A stretch of DNA of 64,000 bases. Origin: Verrucomicrobiaceae bacterium UBA7681 (GTDB lineage Bacteria; Verrucomicrobiota; Verrucomicrobiia; Verrucomicrobiales; Verrucomicrobiaceae). The stretch spans positions 59,874-123,873 of the forward strand of contig DLGZ01000011.1 in the NCBI GenBank assembly GCA_002482965.1, written 5' to 3'. Positions within the stretch are counted from its first letter, which is position 1. Every line of letters starts with the position of its first letter. The notes below the pieces were generated by a model. The model did not search any database. It was not told the DNA's origin and saw nothing but the letters and a program-made list of their open reading frames with translations. Positions 7,975-16,156 of the stretch are shown here, piece by piece. The translations under genes and the position numbers were made by a program.

Positions 7975-9915
7975 ATGACCGAACCTGAAGCCAGCACCGA
8001 CAACCAGACGCCAAAGCCAAGCGGCATGGTTGACCTTTCCGATTTGAAACTGATGCCTGCTTGGGTAGGCGAGTTCGGCAAGGAAGACAAAATCAAGCAA
8101 CGCTATGCCGATGCCGAAGACCGCCCGCAGCGCGGTGGTCGTGATGACCGCCGTGGCGGTGGTGGCGGATTTGGTGGTCGCGATGATCGCCGTGGTCCGC
8201 CTCCGCGTCGTGATGGCCCTGGCGGTGGCCCACCTCCGCGTCGTGATGGCCCTGGTGGCGGCCCTCCTCCTCGTCGTGATGGTCCTGGTGGTGGATTCCG
8301 TCCCGGTGGACAAGGCGGCCCGCCGCGTCGTGATGGCGATGACCGCCGTGGTCCGCCGCGCCGTTTTGGTGATCGTGATGGCCCGCCGCAGCGTGAGTGG
8401 GTGGAGATTCCGAAGGATGTGCAGATCCTCATCTTTCCAGAAGACAAGGCAGTGGATGCACTCGCCGCGCACGTGCGCCAGACCGGGCATGCGTTCAGCA
8501 TGTTTGATGCGTCACGTCTCGTGCTGGCTGGTGGTGATCGCTTCATGGTGCGCTTCCGTTGTGCGGAAGAACGTGCCACGGGCTTCTACCATGTGCCTGC
8601 GGACGGCAGCCTGTTCCTCTCGCGTGATGAAGCTCTCAACCATGTGCTGCGCAGCGCTGCACTGGATGAGTTTTACCGTGTGGAAGAGATCGAACTCGAA
8701 GCACCGAAGGGCGAGTTTGCTTCTGTCGCAGTCTGCGGCATGAGCGGCGAGCTCATCGCTCCGCCGAGCCATCACAGCTATCAAACGGGTGTCATCCGTC
8801 TGCATCGTGAACGTTTCTCGAACATGTCGATGGAGGATTTCAAACGCCGCATTCGTGTGGAGTCGAATCCTGAACTCGTCGCGAAGTGGAAGGAAAACAT
8901 GAGCAAGGGCCGCCGCTGGGTGTGCCTGAAGGGCGAAGTGCCGGAGGGCGGTGAGCCGCTCTCACTGAGCTCCCGCGCCGACATGGAGGCGCATTTCCGC
9001 CGCACCTTTGGCAACGATGCCGTCATCGAAGTGCGTGACGCCACCGTTCCGGGCAACATCGACAAGCAGAAGCTTGCGCATATTTTCTTCATCATGATGC
9101 GCCAGGCTGTGGATGCAGCGCGGAAGCACCTGTTTGAAATTTCGCAGAAGCTCGGCGCAGGTCTGGAGCGCCGTGGCATGAAGCTGTTCAAGCGTCGTGC
9201 AGGCAAGCAGTTCGTCTGCCGCGTGAAGCCGCGTGCCATCGAGCCCGGCATGGTGTTTTCAGACCGCCTCGCGCTGGTCGTGGAGCAGCTCAAGACCAGC
9301 CATGGCCTGCCGATGCAGAAGCTGGTGGAGGCAATTGTGCCATCCCCTGCGGCTGAGGAAGGCACCGCCCCGGATGCGCCGAAGCAACCGACGGAGGAGC
9401 AGATCGCAGTGATCAAGGACATCCGCTGGCTCGCGAACGAAGGCTACGTCATCGAATACAGCGACGGCATGGTCTTCCTCGGAGTGCAGGGTGAACCGGC
9501 TGCGAAGAAGGAAGCTCCCAGTGCCAAGAAACCTGCGGGAGACACGGCACCTGCTGAGGAGGCAACGGCTGAAGCGGCTGCTGAAGCAGAACAAGAGGTC
9601 GCTGAACCAGAGCTGACAGAAGCCCCAGTGGAAGAGTCCATGGCGGAAGCAGAGCTGGCTGAGCAGGCTGAAGTTGCGCTGGCAGAGCCTGAGGGGGAAG
9701 CAGCCGCTGAAGAAGCACCCGTGAAGGAAACATCCCAAGCTGAAGCTGCGAAAGCGGAGCCAGAGGAAGCTGAATCAGAGCTGACAGAAGCCCCGGTGGA
9801 AGAGTCCATGGCTGAAGCTGAACTGGCAGAGGCGGCCGAAACCGCACTGGCGGAATCCTCGGCTGACGAAGCTCCGGCTTCTGAGGCGGCTCCGAAGGAA
9901 GAAGGCGCGGCCTGA
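7975..9915 (+). CDS. Arg/Gly-rich protein with conserved core and acidic repeat tail (unknown function)
   Basis: 646 residues in three parts. After a short N-terminus (with 'VDLSDLKLMPAWVGEF'), residues about 46-137 are disordered and rich in Arg, Gly, Asp and Pro, including three perfect copies of PPPRRDGPGGG. The core (about 138-440) looks folded, with segments such as 'VQILIFPEDKAVDALAAHV' and 'MGFYHVPADGSLFLS'-like text. A helical stretch then contains 'KLAHIFFIMMRQAVDAARKH'. Around residues 470-505 'EEQIAVIKDIRWLANEGYVI' resembles a winged-helix element. The last 140 residues are Ala/Glu-rich with a duplicated 18-residue block. RGG-type tracts in other proteins bind RNA, so RNA binding is a reasonable guess, not a demonstration. 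No family name was recognised. Confidence 0.85.
   Translation: MTEPEASTDNQTPKPSGMVDLSDLKLMPAWVGEFGKEDKIKQRYADAEDRPQRGGRDDRRGGGGGFGGRDDRRGPPPRRDGPGGGPPPRRDGPGGGPPPRRDGPGGGFRPGGQGGPPRRDGDDRRGPPRRFGDRDGPPQREWVEIPKDVQILIFPEDKAVDALAAHVRQTGHAFSMFDASRLVLAGGDRFMVRFRCAEERATGFYHVPADGSLFLSRDEALNHVLRSAALDEFYRVEEIELEAPKGEFASVAVCGMSGELIAPPSHHSYQTGVIRLHRERFSNMSMEDFKRRIRVESNPELVAKWKENMSKGRRWVCLKGEVPEGGEPLSLSSRADMEAHFRRTFGNDAVIEVRDATVPGNIDKQKLAHIFFIMMRQAVDAARKHLFEISQKLGAGLERRGMKLFKRRAGKQFVCRVKPRAIEPGMVFSDRLALVVEQLKTSHGLPMQKLVEAIVPSPAAEEGTAPDAPKQPTEEQIAVIKDIRWLANEGYVIEYSDGMVFLGVQGEPAAKKEAPSAKKPAGDTAPAEEATAEAAAEAEQEVAEPELTEAPVEESMAEAELAEQAEVALAEPEGEAAAEEAPVKETSQAEAAKAEPEEAESELTEAPVEESMAEAELAEAAETALAESSADEAPASEAAPKEEGAA
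8197..8295 (+). repeat. Three 33-base tandem repeats encoding PPPRRDGPGGG
   Basis: In-frame repeats inside the Arg/Gly-rich tract. The three copies encode the same 11 residues but differ at third codon positions (for example the Gly and Pro codons), so the amino-acid pattern is kept while the DNA has drifted. This suggests selection on the protein sequence, although recent copy-number change is also possible. Confidence 0.85.
9610..9831 (+). repeat. Direct repeat of 54 bases in the acidic tail
   Basis: Two copies, at 9610-9663 and 9778-9831, encode ELTEAPVEESMAEAELAE, separated by 114 bases of similar Ala/Glu-rich sequence. Synonymous differences are few, which suggests a fairly recent internal duplication. 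Confidence 0.8.
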
Positions 9916-10288
9916 TTTAGGTCCTGTCAGAGTTCTTTGCTGCGCGACCGTGGTTCCGAAAGGGCTGCGGTCGTGGGTGGGGATTCTTGGAGTGCGACTG
10001 CGGTTAGCTGCTGCTTTAGAGCTTCTCGTGGTGCGCGTGAGCTGACCGGCTCACGAAAAATTACCCGCTCCCGAATTCGAGCATTTCCCGGTACGCGCGC
10101 GCAATCCAGCACGTCGAAAGCGGTAGCTGCGCTCGTTCCTCGCTGCGCAACCGCAGTCCAAAAAGGTTTGCGTTCTCGCCTGCTTCATCCGGGAAGGAAA
10201 CGCGGGATGGCGCGGCGCCTTTAGAGTCGGGCGGAGTGGGTTGTGGGTGATGAAGAAAGCGCAGCGCGCCAAACACACACAACCTACG
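9916..10288. other. Structured intergenic region without a convincing gene
   Basis: 373 bases between two convergent genes. No frame gives a credible protein. The region contains a perfect 7-bp hairpin (CGTGAGC 10036-10042 with GCTCACG 10049-10055, 6-base loop). It also holds imperfectly complementary halves: 'gactgcggttagctgctg' near 9990 and 'agcggtagctgcgc...aaccgcagtcc' near 10115-10155. It may serve as a bidirectional transcription end or be a degenerate copy of a dispersed repeat. Confidence 0.5.
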
Positions 10289-10723
10289 TTATGCGCGGAT
10301 CGGCGGGCCGTACCAGACGTAGCACATGAGGTAGACGATGATGCCGGTGACGGAGACGTAGAGCCAGACGGGGACGGTCCATTTGGCCATGCGCTTGTGT
10401 TTGTCAAAGCGGCTGCGCAGGGCGGGGACGACGGTCATGATGATCATCGGCAGGCTGAGCACGGCCAAGGGGATGTGCGTGAAGAGGATGGTGAAGTAGA
10501 TCGGACGTGTGAGGCCCTCACCGGCAAACTTCACGTGGCCTGCGTGGTAGTGGTAGTACAGGTAGCAGCCGAGAAATGCTGTGGAAAACAGCAGGGCGAT
10601 GATCATGCTGACGATGTGCGGCTTTTTATGGCCGAGCTTGATCATCGTCAGACCGAGGATGATGTGCACCAACGCGCAGGCGTTGAAAATCGTGTAGAGC
10701 TTGGGGAGTTCAGTGACGTCCAT
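10289..10723 (-). CDS. DUF420 membrane protein (cytochrome oxidase assembly, CtaM/YozB-like)
   Basis: 144 residues with four predicted transmembrane helices. Conserved His residues fit the DUF420 pattern: 'NACALVHIILGLTMIKLGHKK', 'CYLYYHYHAGH', 'FTHIPLAVLSLP', and 'DKHKRMAKWTVPVWLYVSVTG'. DUF420 members such as CtaM and YozB support maturation of haem-copper oxidases in the cytoplasmic membrane. The context agrees: the SCO gene ends 3 bases upstream of this start and ctaB precedes that. No oxidase structural genes (ctaC-F) are visible in the window, so the oxidase is encoded elsewhere. Confidence 0.88.
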   Translation of the reverse strand: MDVTELPKLYTIFNACALVHIILGLTMIKLGHKKPHIVSMIIALLFSTAFLGCYLYYHYHAGHVKFAGEGLTRPIYFTILFTHIPLAVLSLPMIIMTVVPALRSRFDKHKRMAKWTVPVWLYVSVTGIIVYLMCYVWYGPPIRA

Positions 10724-10726
10724 GAT

Positions 10727-11437
10727 TTAATTTGAGCCAGCGGGTACGTAGGGGGCCTTTTTCTGCTCGTTGAGGAGATAGTGCAGATCTTTGCGCAGTT
10801 TTTCATCCCAAAATTTGGCGAATTCAGGGTCGGGATTCAGAATGTCGGCCAGGCTGCGCACGTGACCGCGGTGGTCGATGACGGCGACGCGGAGGTCATG
10901 GATGTATTTGTCGTCTGGGGAGAGGCGGTCGGCTTCGGGCATGTCCTGCACGGGGCGGAACTGGGCCTGGCTGGTCATGAACTTGCGCACAGCGGCCTTT
11001 TCACCGTTCACGAACCACCAGTTGGCGTCGTCTTTGATGTCGAGACTGCGGGCGAATTTTTGCATCATCTCCGGTGTATCCTCGGCATCGAGGGTGAAGC
11101 TGACGAACTGCAAGTTGGGCTCGTTGGCGAATTCACCCTGCAGTTTTTTGAGCTTGGCAACCACTGCCGCGCAGCCGCGTGGGCAGCGGGTGAAAACCCA
11201 GGAGAGGACGAGGACCTTGCCCTTCAAATCGGCGAGGTGGACGGCCTTGCCGCTGCGTTCGGTGAGATCGAGATCTTTTTCGAGGCGGCCAAGGATCGGC
11301 GGGCGGTTCACGTCGTTATCGATGCGTGAGCGGTAGATGAGGTAGTTGTAAAAGACGACGATGCCGAGTGCGGCGATGATGATGGGCACCCAGATGGTCC
11401 AGGGGCTGAGTTTGGTCTTGGCAGGGGATTCGTTCAT
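10727..11437 (-). CDS. SCO1/SenC-family copper chaperone
   Basis: 236 residues. An N-terminal membrane anchor ('WTIWVPIIIAALGIVVFYNY') leads into a thioredoxin-fold domain outside the membrane. The copper-binding CX3C motif is in 'SWVFTRCPRGCAAVV', and the partner His is in 'DDKYIHDLRVAVIDH'. SCO proteins deliver copper to, or reduce, the CuA site of cytochrome c oxidase subunit II. It lies 10 bases downstream of ctaB and 3 bases upstream of the DUF420 gene, clearly one transcription unit devoted to oxidase biogenesis. Confidence 0.93.
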   Translation of the reverse strand: MNESPAKTKLSPWTIWVPIIIAALGIVVFYNYLIYRSRIDNDVNRPPILGRLEKDLDLTERSGKAVHLADLKGKVLVLSWVFTRCPRGCAAVVAKLKKLQGEFANEPNLQFVSFTLDAEDTPEMMQKFARSLDIKDDANWWFVNGEKAAVRKFMTSQAQFRPVQDMPEADRLSPDDKYIHDLRVAVIDHRGHVRSLADILNPDPEFAKFWDEKLRKDLHYLLNEQKKAPYVPAGSN

Positions 11438-11447
11438 GGCTGTGCGG

Positions 11448-12350
11448 TTACGCGTGTTTCCAGGCGAGGATGGATACGGTCAGGATGCCGGGGAGATACA
11501 TCAGCGTGCAGAAGAAAAGTTTGCGTGCGGTGGGGCGTTCCGGGTGGCGGTTGAAGCGCAGTGCGAGGACGCAGAGCCAGCCGCTGAGGAGGAGGGCGGG
11601 GGGCAGGAACCACCACGCGTAGGCGGCACCGGCATAGACCGGGTAGAACATCAGGAGGACCGTGCTTACTGCGTAGGCCAGGGCATGCTTTGAGGTGCGT
11701 GCGCCGTGTTCATCGTCGTTTGCGAGCATGATGAAACCGCCTTTGCGGTACTCGTCGCGATACATCCAGTTGATGGCGAGGAAGTGCGGGAGCTGCCAGA
11801 GGAACAGCAGGAGGAAGAGGTAGATGGCGCCTGGCTCGTACAGGAGCTCCCAGCGGAAATGCGGGAGGTCACCGGCAGGCAGCGGCCCGGCGGCACCGGC
11901 CCAGCCGATGAGCGGTGGCAGAGCGCCGGAAACAGCACCAACGAGTGTGTTGGTGGCGCTTTGACGCTTCAGCGGGGTGTAGATGAAGAGATACACGGCG
12001 AGGGTGAGCGCGGTGAGCGCCGCCGCTTCCATGTTTACCCGGATGGTCAGATGGATGAGTGCCATGGCGCTGAGCAACCAGCCGATGCCGAATGCAGCGG
12101 AGGGGCTTACGCGGCCGGAGGGCAGGGGACGATCCGCCGTGCGCTGCATCCGCGAGTCGGGCTCGATCTCCATGAGCTGGTTGAACACCGCCGCACCGAA
12201 GGCAGCGAGGGTGCTGCCGATGATGGTGTGAACCAGCAGCCAGATGTCGAAGCCCTTGGGCGCACGGAGCCAGAAGCCCACAAACGTCGTGACGATGACG
12301 AGCGCACTGAGGCGGAATTTCGTCAGGGTCAGCAGGTCTTGGGTGGTCAT
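11448..12350 (-). CDS. ctaB: Protohaem IX farnesyltransferase (haem O synthase)
   Basis: 300 residues with seven to nine hydrophobic helices, a UbiA-superfamily prenyltransferase. The first substrate-binding motif reads 'NQLMEIEPDSRMQRTADRPL', the NxxxDxxxD site with Glu in place of the first Asp. This variant is also seen in other phyla, so activity is expected. The second acidic site is 'YRDEYRKGGFIMLAND'. The enzyme adds a farnesyl group to haem B to give haem O for haem-copper oxidases. The gene starts 6 bases after the dnaJ stop and ends 10 bases before sco, so it joins the chaperone genes to the oxidase-assembly genes in one run. Confidence 0.94.
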   Translation of the reverse strand: MTTQDLLTLTKFRLSALVIVTTFVGFWLRAPKGFDIWLLVHTIIGSTLAAFGAAVFNQLMEIEPDSRMQRTADRPLPSGRVSPSAAFGIGWLLSAMALIHLTIRVNMEAAALTALTLAVYLFIYTPLKRQSATNTLVGAVSGALPPLIGWAGAAGPLPAGDLPHFRWELLYEPGAIYLFLLLFLWQLPHFLAINWMYRDEYRKGGFIMLANDDEHGARTSKHALAYAVSTVLLMFYPVYAGAAYAWWFLPPALLLSGWLCVLALRFNRHPERPTARKLFFCTLMYLPGILTVSILAWKHA

Positions 12351-12356
12351 GAGCGG

Positions 12357-13508
12357 TTAGCGGAAAAACTTTTTCGCCTTTTCGAAGAAGCTTTCCTCCA
12401 TCGGAGAGGTTTGTTCACCGAGGGATTTGGCAAATTCGTCGAGTTTCTCGCGCTGTTCGGCATTGAGCTTGGTCGGCACGGCGATTTGGACGTGGACGTA
12501 GAGATCACCGAAGCGGTCTTCACCGAGGATTTTCATGCCTTTGCCGCGCAGGCGGAAGGTGGTGCCGTTTTGGGTGCCGGCGGGTACTTTGACGGAAGCC
12601 TTGGCCTCCATGGTGGGGACGGTGAGCTCGCCACCGAGAGCTGCGGTGCCAAACGAAAGCGGGATGTCGCAGTGAAGGTCATTGCCTTCGCGCTCGAAGA
12701 TCTCGTGCGCTTTGACTTGAACGACGATGTAGAGATCGCCAGCAGGGCCGTTTTTCACGCCGAGATCACCGTTGCCGGTGGAGCGCAGACGGGAGCCGTC
12801 TTCGATGCCCGCAGGCACTTTGACGCGAACTTTGGTGCGCTCTTTGGAACGTCCGGTGCCGCTGCAGTTGCGGCAGGGGTCGCTGATCATTTCGCCACTG
12901 CCACTGCAATCCGGGCAAGTCTGCTGAATCTGGAAGAAGCCACGCGAGCTGATGACCTGGCCGACGCCGCCGCAGGTGCGGCAGGTTTTTTTGCCGCCGC
13001 CGCTGGTCGAGCCGGAGCCGGAACAGGGTTTGCATGAGGCGCTGCGCTCGTACTCGATCTCACGCTCCACGCCATGCGCGGCGTCTTCGAGAGAGATTTC
13101 CATGCCGTAGCGCAGGTCGCTGCCACGTTGCGGGCCATCGCGACGACGGCCACCGCCGCCTCCGCCACCAGCGCCGCCGAAGAATTGTTCGAAGATGCCG
13201 CCGCCACCGCCGCCGCCGAAGACGTCACGGAAAATGTCGAAGGGATCGTGACCACCGGCGGACCCGCCGCCCATGCCACCGGCGAAGGCGGCATGGCCGT
13301 AACGGTCATACGCTGCGCGCTTTTGTTCGTCGCTGAGGACGTCGTAGGCTTCGCCCACTTCCTTGAATTTGCCTTCGGCCGATTTGTCGTCGGGGTTTTT
13401 GTCGGGGTGATGTTTCACCGCGAGCTTGCGGTAGGCTTTCTTCAAATCCTCTGCCGAGACGTCGCGGGAGACGCCAAGGACTTCGTAATAATCGCGTTTG
13501 TCGGCCAT
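12357..13508 (-). CDS. dnaJ: Chaperone DnaJ
   Basis: 383 residues, a complete type I Hsp40. The J domain (1-70) has HPD at 34-36, and a Gly/Phe-rich linker follows (about 75-130, unusually Gly-rich). The zinc-binding domain has four CxxCxGxG motifs: 'CKPCSGSG', 'CRTCGGVG', 'CPDCSGSG', 'CRNCSGTG'. Two C-terminal beta domains and a dimerisation tail complete it. DnaJ delivers substrates to DnaK and stimulates its ATPase. It lies 18 bases after grpE, while dnaK is not in the window. The 6-base gap to ctaB is unusual. Confidence 0.97.
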   Translation of the reverse strand: MADKRDYYEVLGVSRDVSAEDLKKAYRKLAVKHHPDKNPDDKSAEGKFKEVGEAYDVLSDEQKRAAYDRYGHAAFAGGMGGGSAGGHDPFDIFRDVFGGGGGGGIFEQFFGGAGGGGGGGRRRDGPQRGSDLRYGMEISLEDAAHGVEREIEYERSASCKPCSGSGSTSGGGKKTCRTCGGVGQVISSRGFFQIQQTCPDCSGSGEMISDPCRNCSGTGRSKERTKVRVKVPAGIEDGSRLRSTGNGDLGVKNGPAGDLYIVVQVKAHEIFEREGNDLHCDIPLSFGTAALGGELTVPTMEAKASVKVPAGTQNGTTFRLRGKGMKILGEDRFGDLYVHVQIAVPTKLNAEQREKLDEFAKSLGEQTSPMEESFFEKAKKFFR

Positions 13509-13526
13509 AGCTGGATAGAAAGAGGG

Positions 13527-14093
13527 TTACGCCTCAGGGGGTGCCGTGGGACCACTGGAAACGATGACGCTGGCGGCACGCAGGAGGCGGTCCTTGAGCT
13601 TGTAGCCACGACGGGTGACACGGATGACGGTGCCCTCAGGGATGGTAGCGCTGGCTTCCTGGGCGACGGCCTCGTGAAGATTGGGATCAAAGACTTTGCC
13701 CTGGGCTTCAATTTCCAAAGCGCCACTGTCGCGCAAGAAATCCTGAATCTGGCGGTTCACCATGCTCATGCCCATGAAGACCATGGACTTTTCAGACTCC
13801 TGGCGGGCGGCTTCGAGACCCATGTCGAAATTATCGAGGATGGGGCACAAGGCGCGCAGCAGATCGCCGTTGGCGTAGGCGCGGGTTTCCTGGGCCTCAC
13901 GGGCGGAGCGTTTGCGGAAGTTGTCCAGTTCCGCCTGACTGCGGTAGGCCATGTCTTTCCAGCGTTCGACTTCCTGGGTCAGTGCGGTGATGGGATCAAG
14001 CGGCGCTGCCTCCTCCACGGGAGTGGTGGCTTCAGGATTGGGAACTTCTTCAAAAAAGGGTTGCGGGGTCGTATCGGGACTCGGCTCGGTCAT
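13527..14093 (-). CDS. grpE: Nucleotide exchange factor GrpE
   Basis: 188 residues. An acidic disordered N-terminus is followed by the long dimerising helix ('EVERWKDMAYRSQAELDNFRKR') and the C-terminal beta domain ('GKVFDPNLHEAVAQEAS', 'VTRRGYKLKDRLLRAASVIVS'). GrpE releases ADP from DnaK. It is located 18 bases upstream of dnaJ and 30 bases downstream of the SpoIIE-type phosphatase gene on the same strand. Confidence 0.96.
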   Translation of the reverse strand: MTEPSPDTTPQPFFEEVPNPEATTPVEEAAPLDPITALTQEVERWKDMAYRSQAELDNFRKRSAREAQETRAYANGDLLRALCPILDNFDMGLEAARQESEKSMVFMGMSMVNRQIQDFLRDSGALEIEAQGKVFDPNLHEAVAQEASATIPEGTVIRVTRRGYKLKDRLLRAASVIVSSGPTAPPEA

Positions 14094-14123
14094 AGGATTT
14101 CGCGGTGTTTTGGGGGGCCGCGA

Positions 14124-15572
14124 CTATGCCGTCTTCTGGATAGCAATCAAGGTGATGTCGTCATGGGAGCGCCGACCCTTCAAAAAGTGCTCCAAATCCA
14201 GGATAATGCCGCCGATGACCGCTTTTGGCCCGTTCGGAGCATGTTTGGCGAGTTCTTCCTCCACGCGCTCCTCGCCAAATTCGATGCCTTTGGGGTCCAT
14301 GGCCTCGTTTACGCCGTCGGTGTAGAGCAGCAGGCAGTCGCCCGGTTCCATGGCGAAGCTTTCGTCTTTGGTGACACGTTCAAAGACCGCGCCTTTGTCG
14401 ATGCCGACGCCGAGTCCGGGGGGATGAATCGATTCGACCTTGCCGGTGGCTTTGCGCCAGAGCAGGGCGGCGTTGTGGCCGGCACGCGAGATGGTGAGCT
14501 TGGAGCCGTCCTCTTCCACCACGACGTAGGACATGGTGATGAACATGTCTTCGCGGATGTCCGGGGCGATCTGGCGGTTCACGGCCGCGAGAACGACGCT
14601 GGGAGATTCGGAGGTCTGCGATTTGGCGCGCATGAGGGTACGGCACATGACGGTGATCATGGCGGCCCCGAGGCCCTTGCCTGAAACGTCGGCGATGACG
14701 GCGCCGAAACGGCCGTCGGGCAGGCAAAAATAGTCGAAGTAGTCGCCGCTGAGTGTGCGTGCCGGGATATTTCTGCCGGCGATGATGAAGCCCGGCACCT
14801 CCGGGTCGCGATCTGGGAGCAGCACCTTTTGGATCTGACTGGCGTTTTGCAGTTCCTGCTGATCCATGCGGTTTTTTGCCGCTTCCTGATGCGACATGGC
14901 ATTTGCCAGGGCGAAGGCGGACTGCTCAATGAGCGAGTTGAAGACCTCGAAGTCATTGGCGTTGTAGCTGCGGCCATCCTTTGGTGAAGTGACGGCCAGA
15001 ACACCGAGCCTGCGAGTGCCAAAGCTCAGCGGGCCGATCATGGCGGTGACATTCTGCTGGGAAGGAACCAGATGCTCGCCCAGGCGCGTATCAGTGCCGA
15101 GATCCGCCAGCAATTCTGTCTTTTGCTGCATGAAAACACTGCCGAGCAGACCCGTCTGCACCGTTTCTGCATGCATGCGCAAGGTGCTCAGGAGAGTGGC
15201 TGAGTTCTCCTTCATCTGCAGCCGCACGCGTTCGGGCAGGCTGATGAGAGGGGCGCAAAAGTCGGAATAGTGACGTGGCACGAGCTGCTGCGAGGCCTCG
15301 TCATAGAGATAGAGCGCGCCACCGGTGCTCTGGGTTACGCGGATGGCTCCCTCAACAATCAGCCGGTACATCGAAGCCTGCTGGTCATCGCGCCAGATCG
15401 CCTCGCCCAGATCGTGCAGGTAATGAAACATGCGCCGTTCTTCGGCCACGATGGCTTCCTCCTCGGCGCGGAGAGCGGCGATGGCATGCTTTTGCTGACG
15501 TGCAATTTTTGCCAGCATGACCAGCCCCGCCGTCATCAGCAGTACGATCAGGACAAGGAGAGCGATGATCAT
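14124..15572 (-). CDS. Membrane-anchored GAF-SpoIIE/PP2C serine phosphatase (RsbU-like)
   Basis: 482 residues. One N-terminal transmembrane helix (about 1-22) is followed by a short coiled region and a GAF sensor domain (about 60-215). The PP2C-type SpoIIE phosphatase domain (about 250-480) has metal-binding motifs 'LSGDYFDYF', 'VIADVSGKGLGAAM', 'AGHNAALLW' and 'DCLLLYTDGVNEAMDP'. In RsbU-type partner switches this enzyme dephosphorylates a STAS-domain anti-anti-sigma factor. A STAS gene lies 36 bases upstream on the same strand, making it the likely substrate. No RsbW-type kinase gene was found in the window. Confidence 0.92.
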   Translation of the reverse strand: MIIALLVLIVLLMTAGLVMLAKIARQQKHAIAALRAEEEAIVAEERRMFHYLHDLGEAIWRDDQQASMYRLIVEGAIRVTQSTGGALYLYDEASQQLVPRHYSDFCAPLISLPERVRLQMKENSATLLSTLRMHAETVQTGLLGSVFMQQKTELLADLGTDTRLGEHLVPSQQNVTAMIGPLSFGTRRLGVLAVTSPKDGRSYNANDFEVFNSLIEQSAFALANAMSHQEAAKNRMDQQELQNASQIQKVLLPDRDPEVPGFIIAGRNIPARTLSGDYFDYFCLPDGRFGAVIADVSGKGLGAAMITVMCRTLMRAKSQTSESPSVVLAAVNRQIAPDIREDMFITMSYVVVEEDGSKLTISRAGHNAALLWRKATGKVESIHPPGLGVGIDKGAVFERVTKDESFAMEPGDCLLLYTDGVNEAMDPKGIEFGEERVEEELAKHAPNGPKAVIGGIILDLEHFLKGRRSHDDITLIAIQKTA

Positions 15573-15608
15573 GGGGGTAAAAGGCGGCCCGGCTCATCCG
15601 GGTGGCGC

Positions 15609-16145
15609 CTAGGCAGGAACAGTGGATGTGCCAGCCTCCAGCTCTTTTTCCAAAAATTCGATCACATCGTGAAAACGGCTTTCATTGGCTTCGCTCACAT
15701 CAGCCAGGGCCTGATGTGCGGAGAGCACGTGCTGGGTCTGCACTTCTTTGCATTCGGCGGTGGTTTCACCACAGTTCTGCAGCGCGTCACAGACTTCCTT
15801 GCGTTCGGCCTCCCAGAGATTGCCGTCACGGTCCAGATCCAGAATGTGATCCAGTCCCAGGCTGGTGAGCAGCTGCAGATTGCGCTGGTTGGCGTTGACG
15901 ACGCTCAAGGAGCCACCGCCGGATTCGCGAAGGTTTAAGGCAGCACCCGTCAGCATGCCGAGAAAGGTGGAATCCATCATGGGGCAGCGCTCCAGATCGA
16001 CGACAAGATTGCGCATGCCCTGAGAAACGACGCGTTGCAGAGCCTTCTTTGCCTGCAGGCTGTTTTGAAAGGTGCCTCGGCCATCCACCCTCATCCAGAA
16101 AACGCGGCCGATGGTGCCAACAAGAATATGAGTGGGAGGAGTCAT
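15609..16145 (-). CDS. STAS-domain protein (anti-anti-sigma factor-like)
   Basis: 178 residues. The N-terminal 110 residues form a STAS domain: 'WMRVDGRGTFQNSL', 'MRNLVVDLERCPMMDSTFLGML' (with the Asp-Ser-Thr site that is phosphorylated in SpoIIAA/RsbV proteins), and 'SVVNANQRNLQLLTSLGLD'. An acidic helical extension of about 65 residues follows, of unknown role. The start at ATG 16145 was chosen because the frame extending to 16223 would overlap the preceding lipoprotein gene. It leaves an 11-base gap. It probably works with the phosphatase encoded directly downstream. Confidence 0.88.
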   Translation of the reverse strand: MTPPTHILVGTIGRVFWMRVDGRGTFQNSLQAKKALQRVVSQGMRNLVVDLERCPMMDSTFLGMLTGAALNLRESGGGSLSVVNANQRNLQLLTSLGLDHILDLDRDGNLWEAERKEVCDALQNCGETTAECKEVQTQHVLSAHQALADVSEANESRFHDVIEFLEKELEAGTSTVPA

Positions 16146-16156
16146 GCGTTGCGGTG

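Noticed and set aside
13074..14684. Plus-strand open frame of 536 codons over dnaJ, grpE and the phosphatase
   Set aside because: Shadow of three well-identified minus-strand genes; no protein-like pattern.
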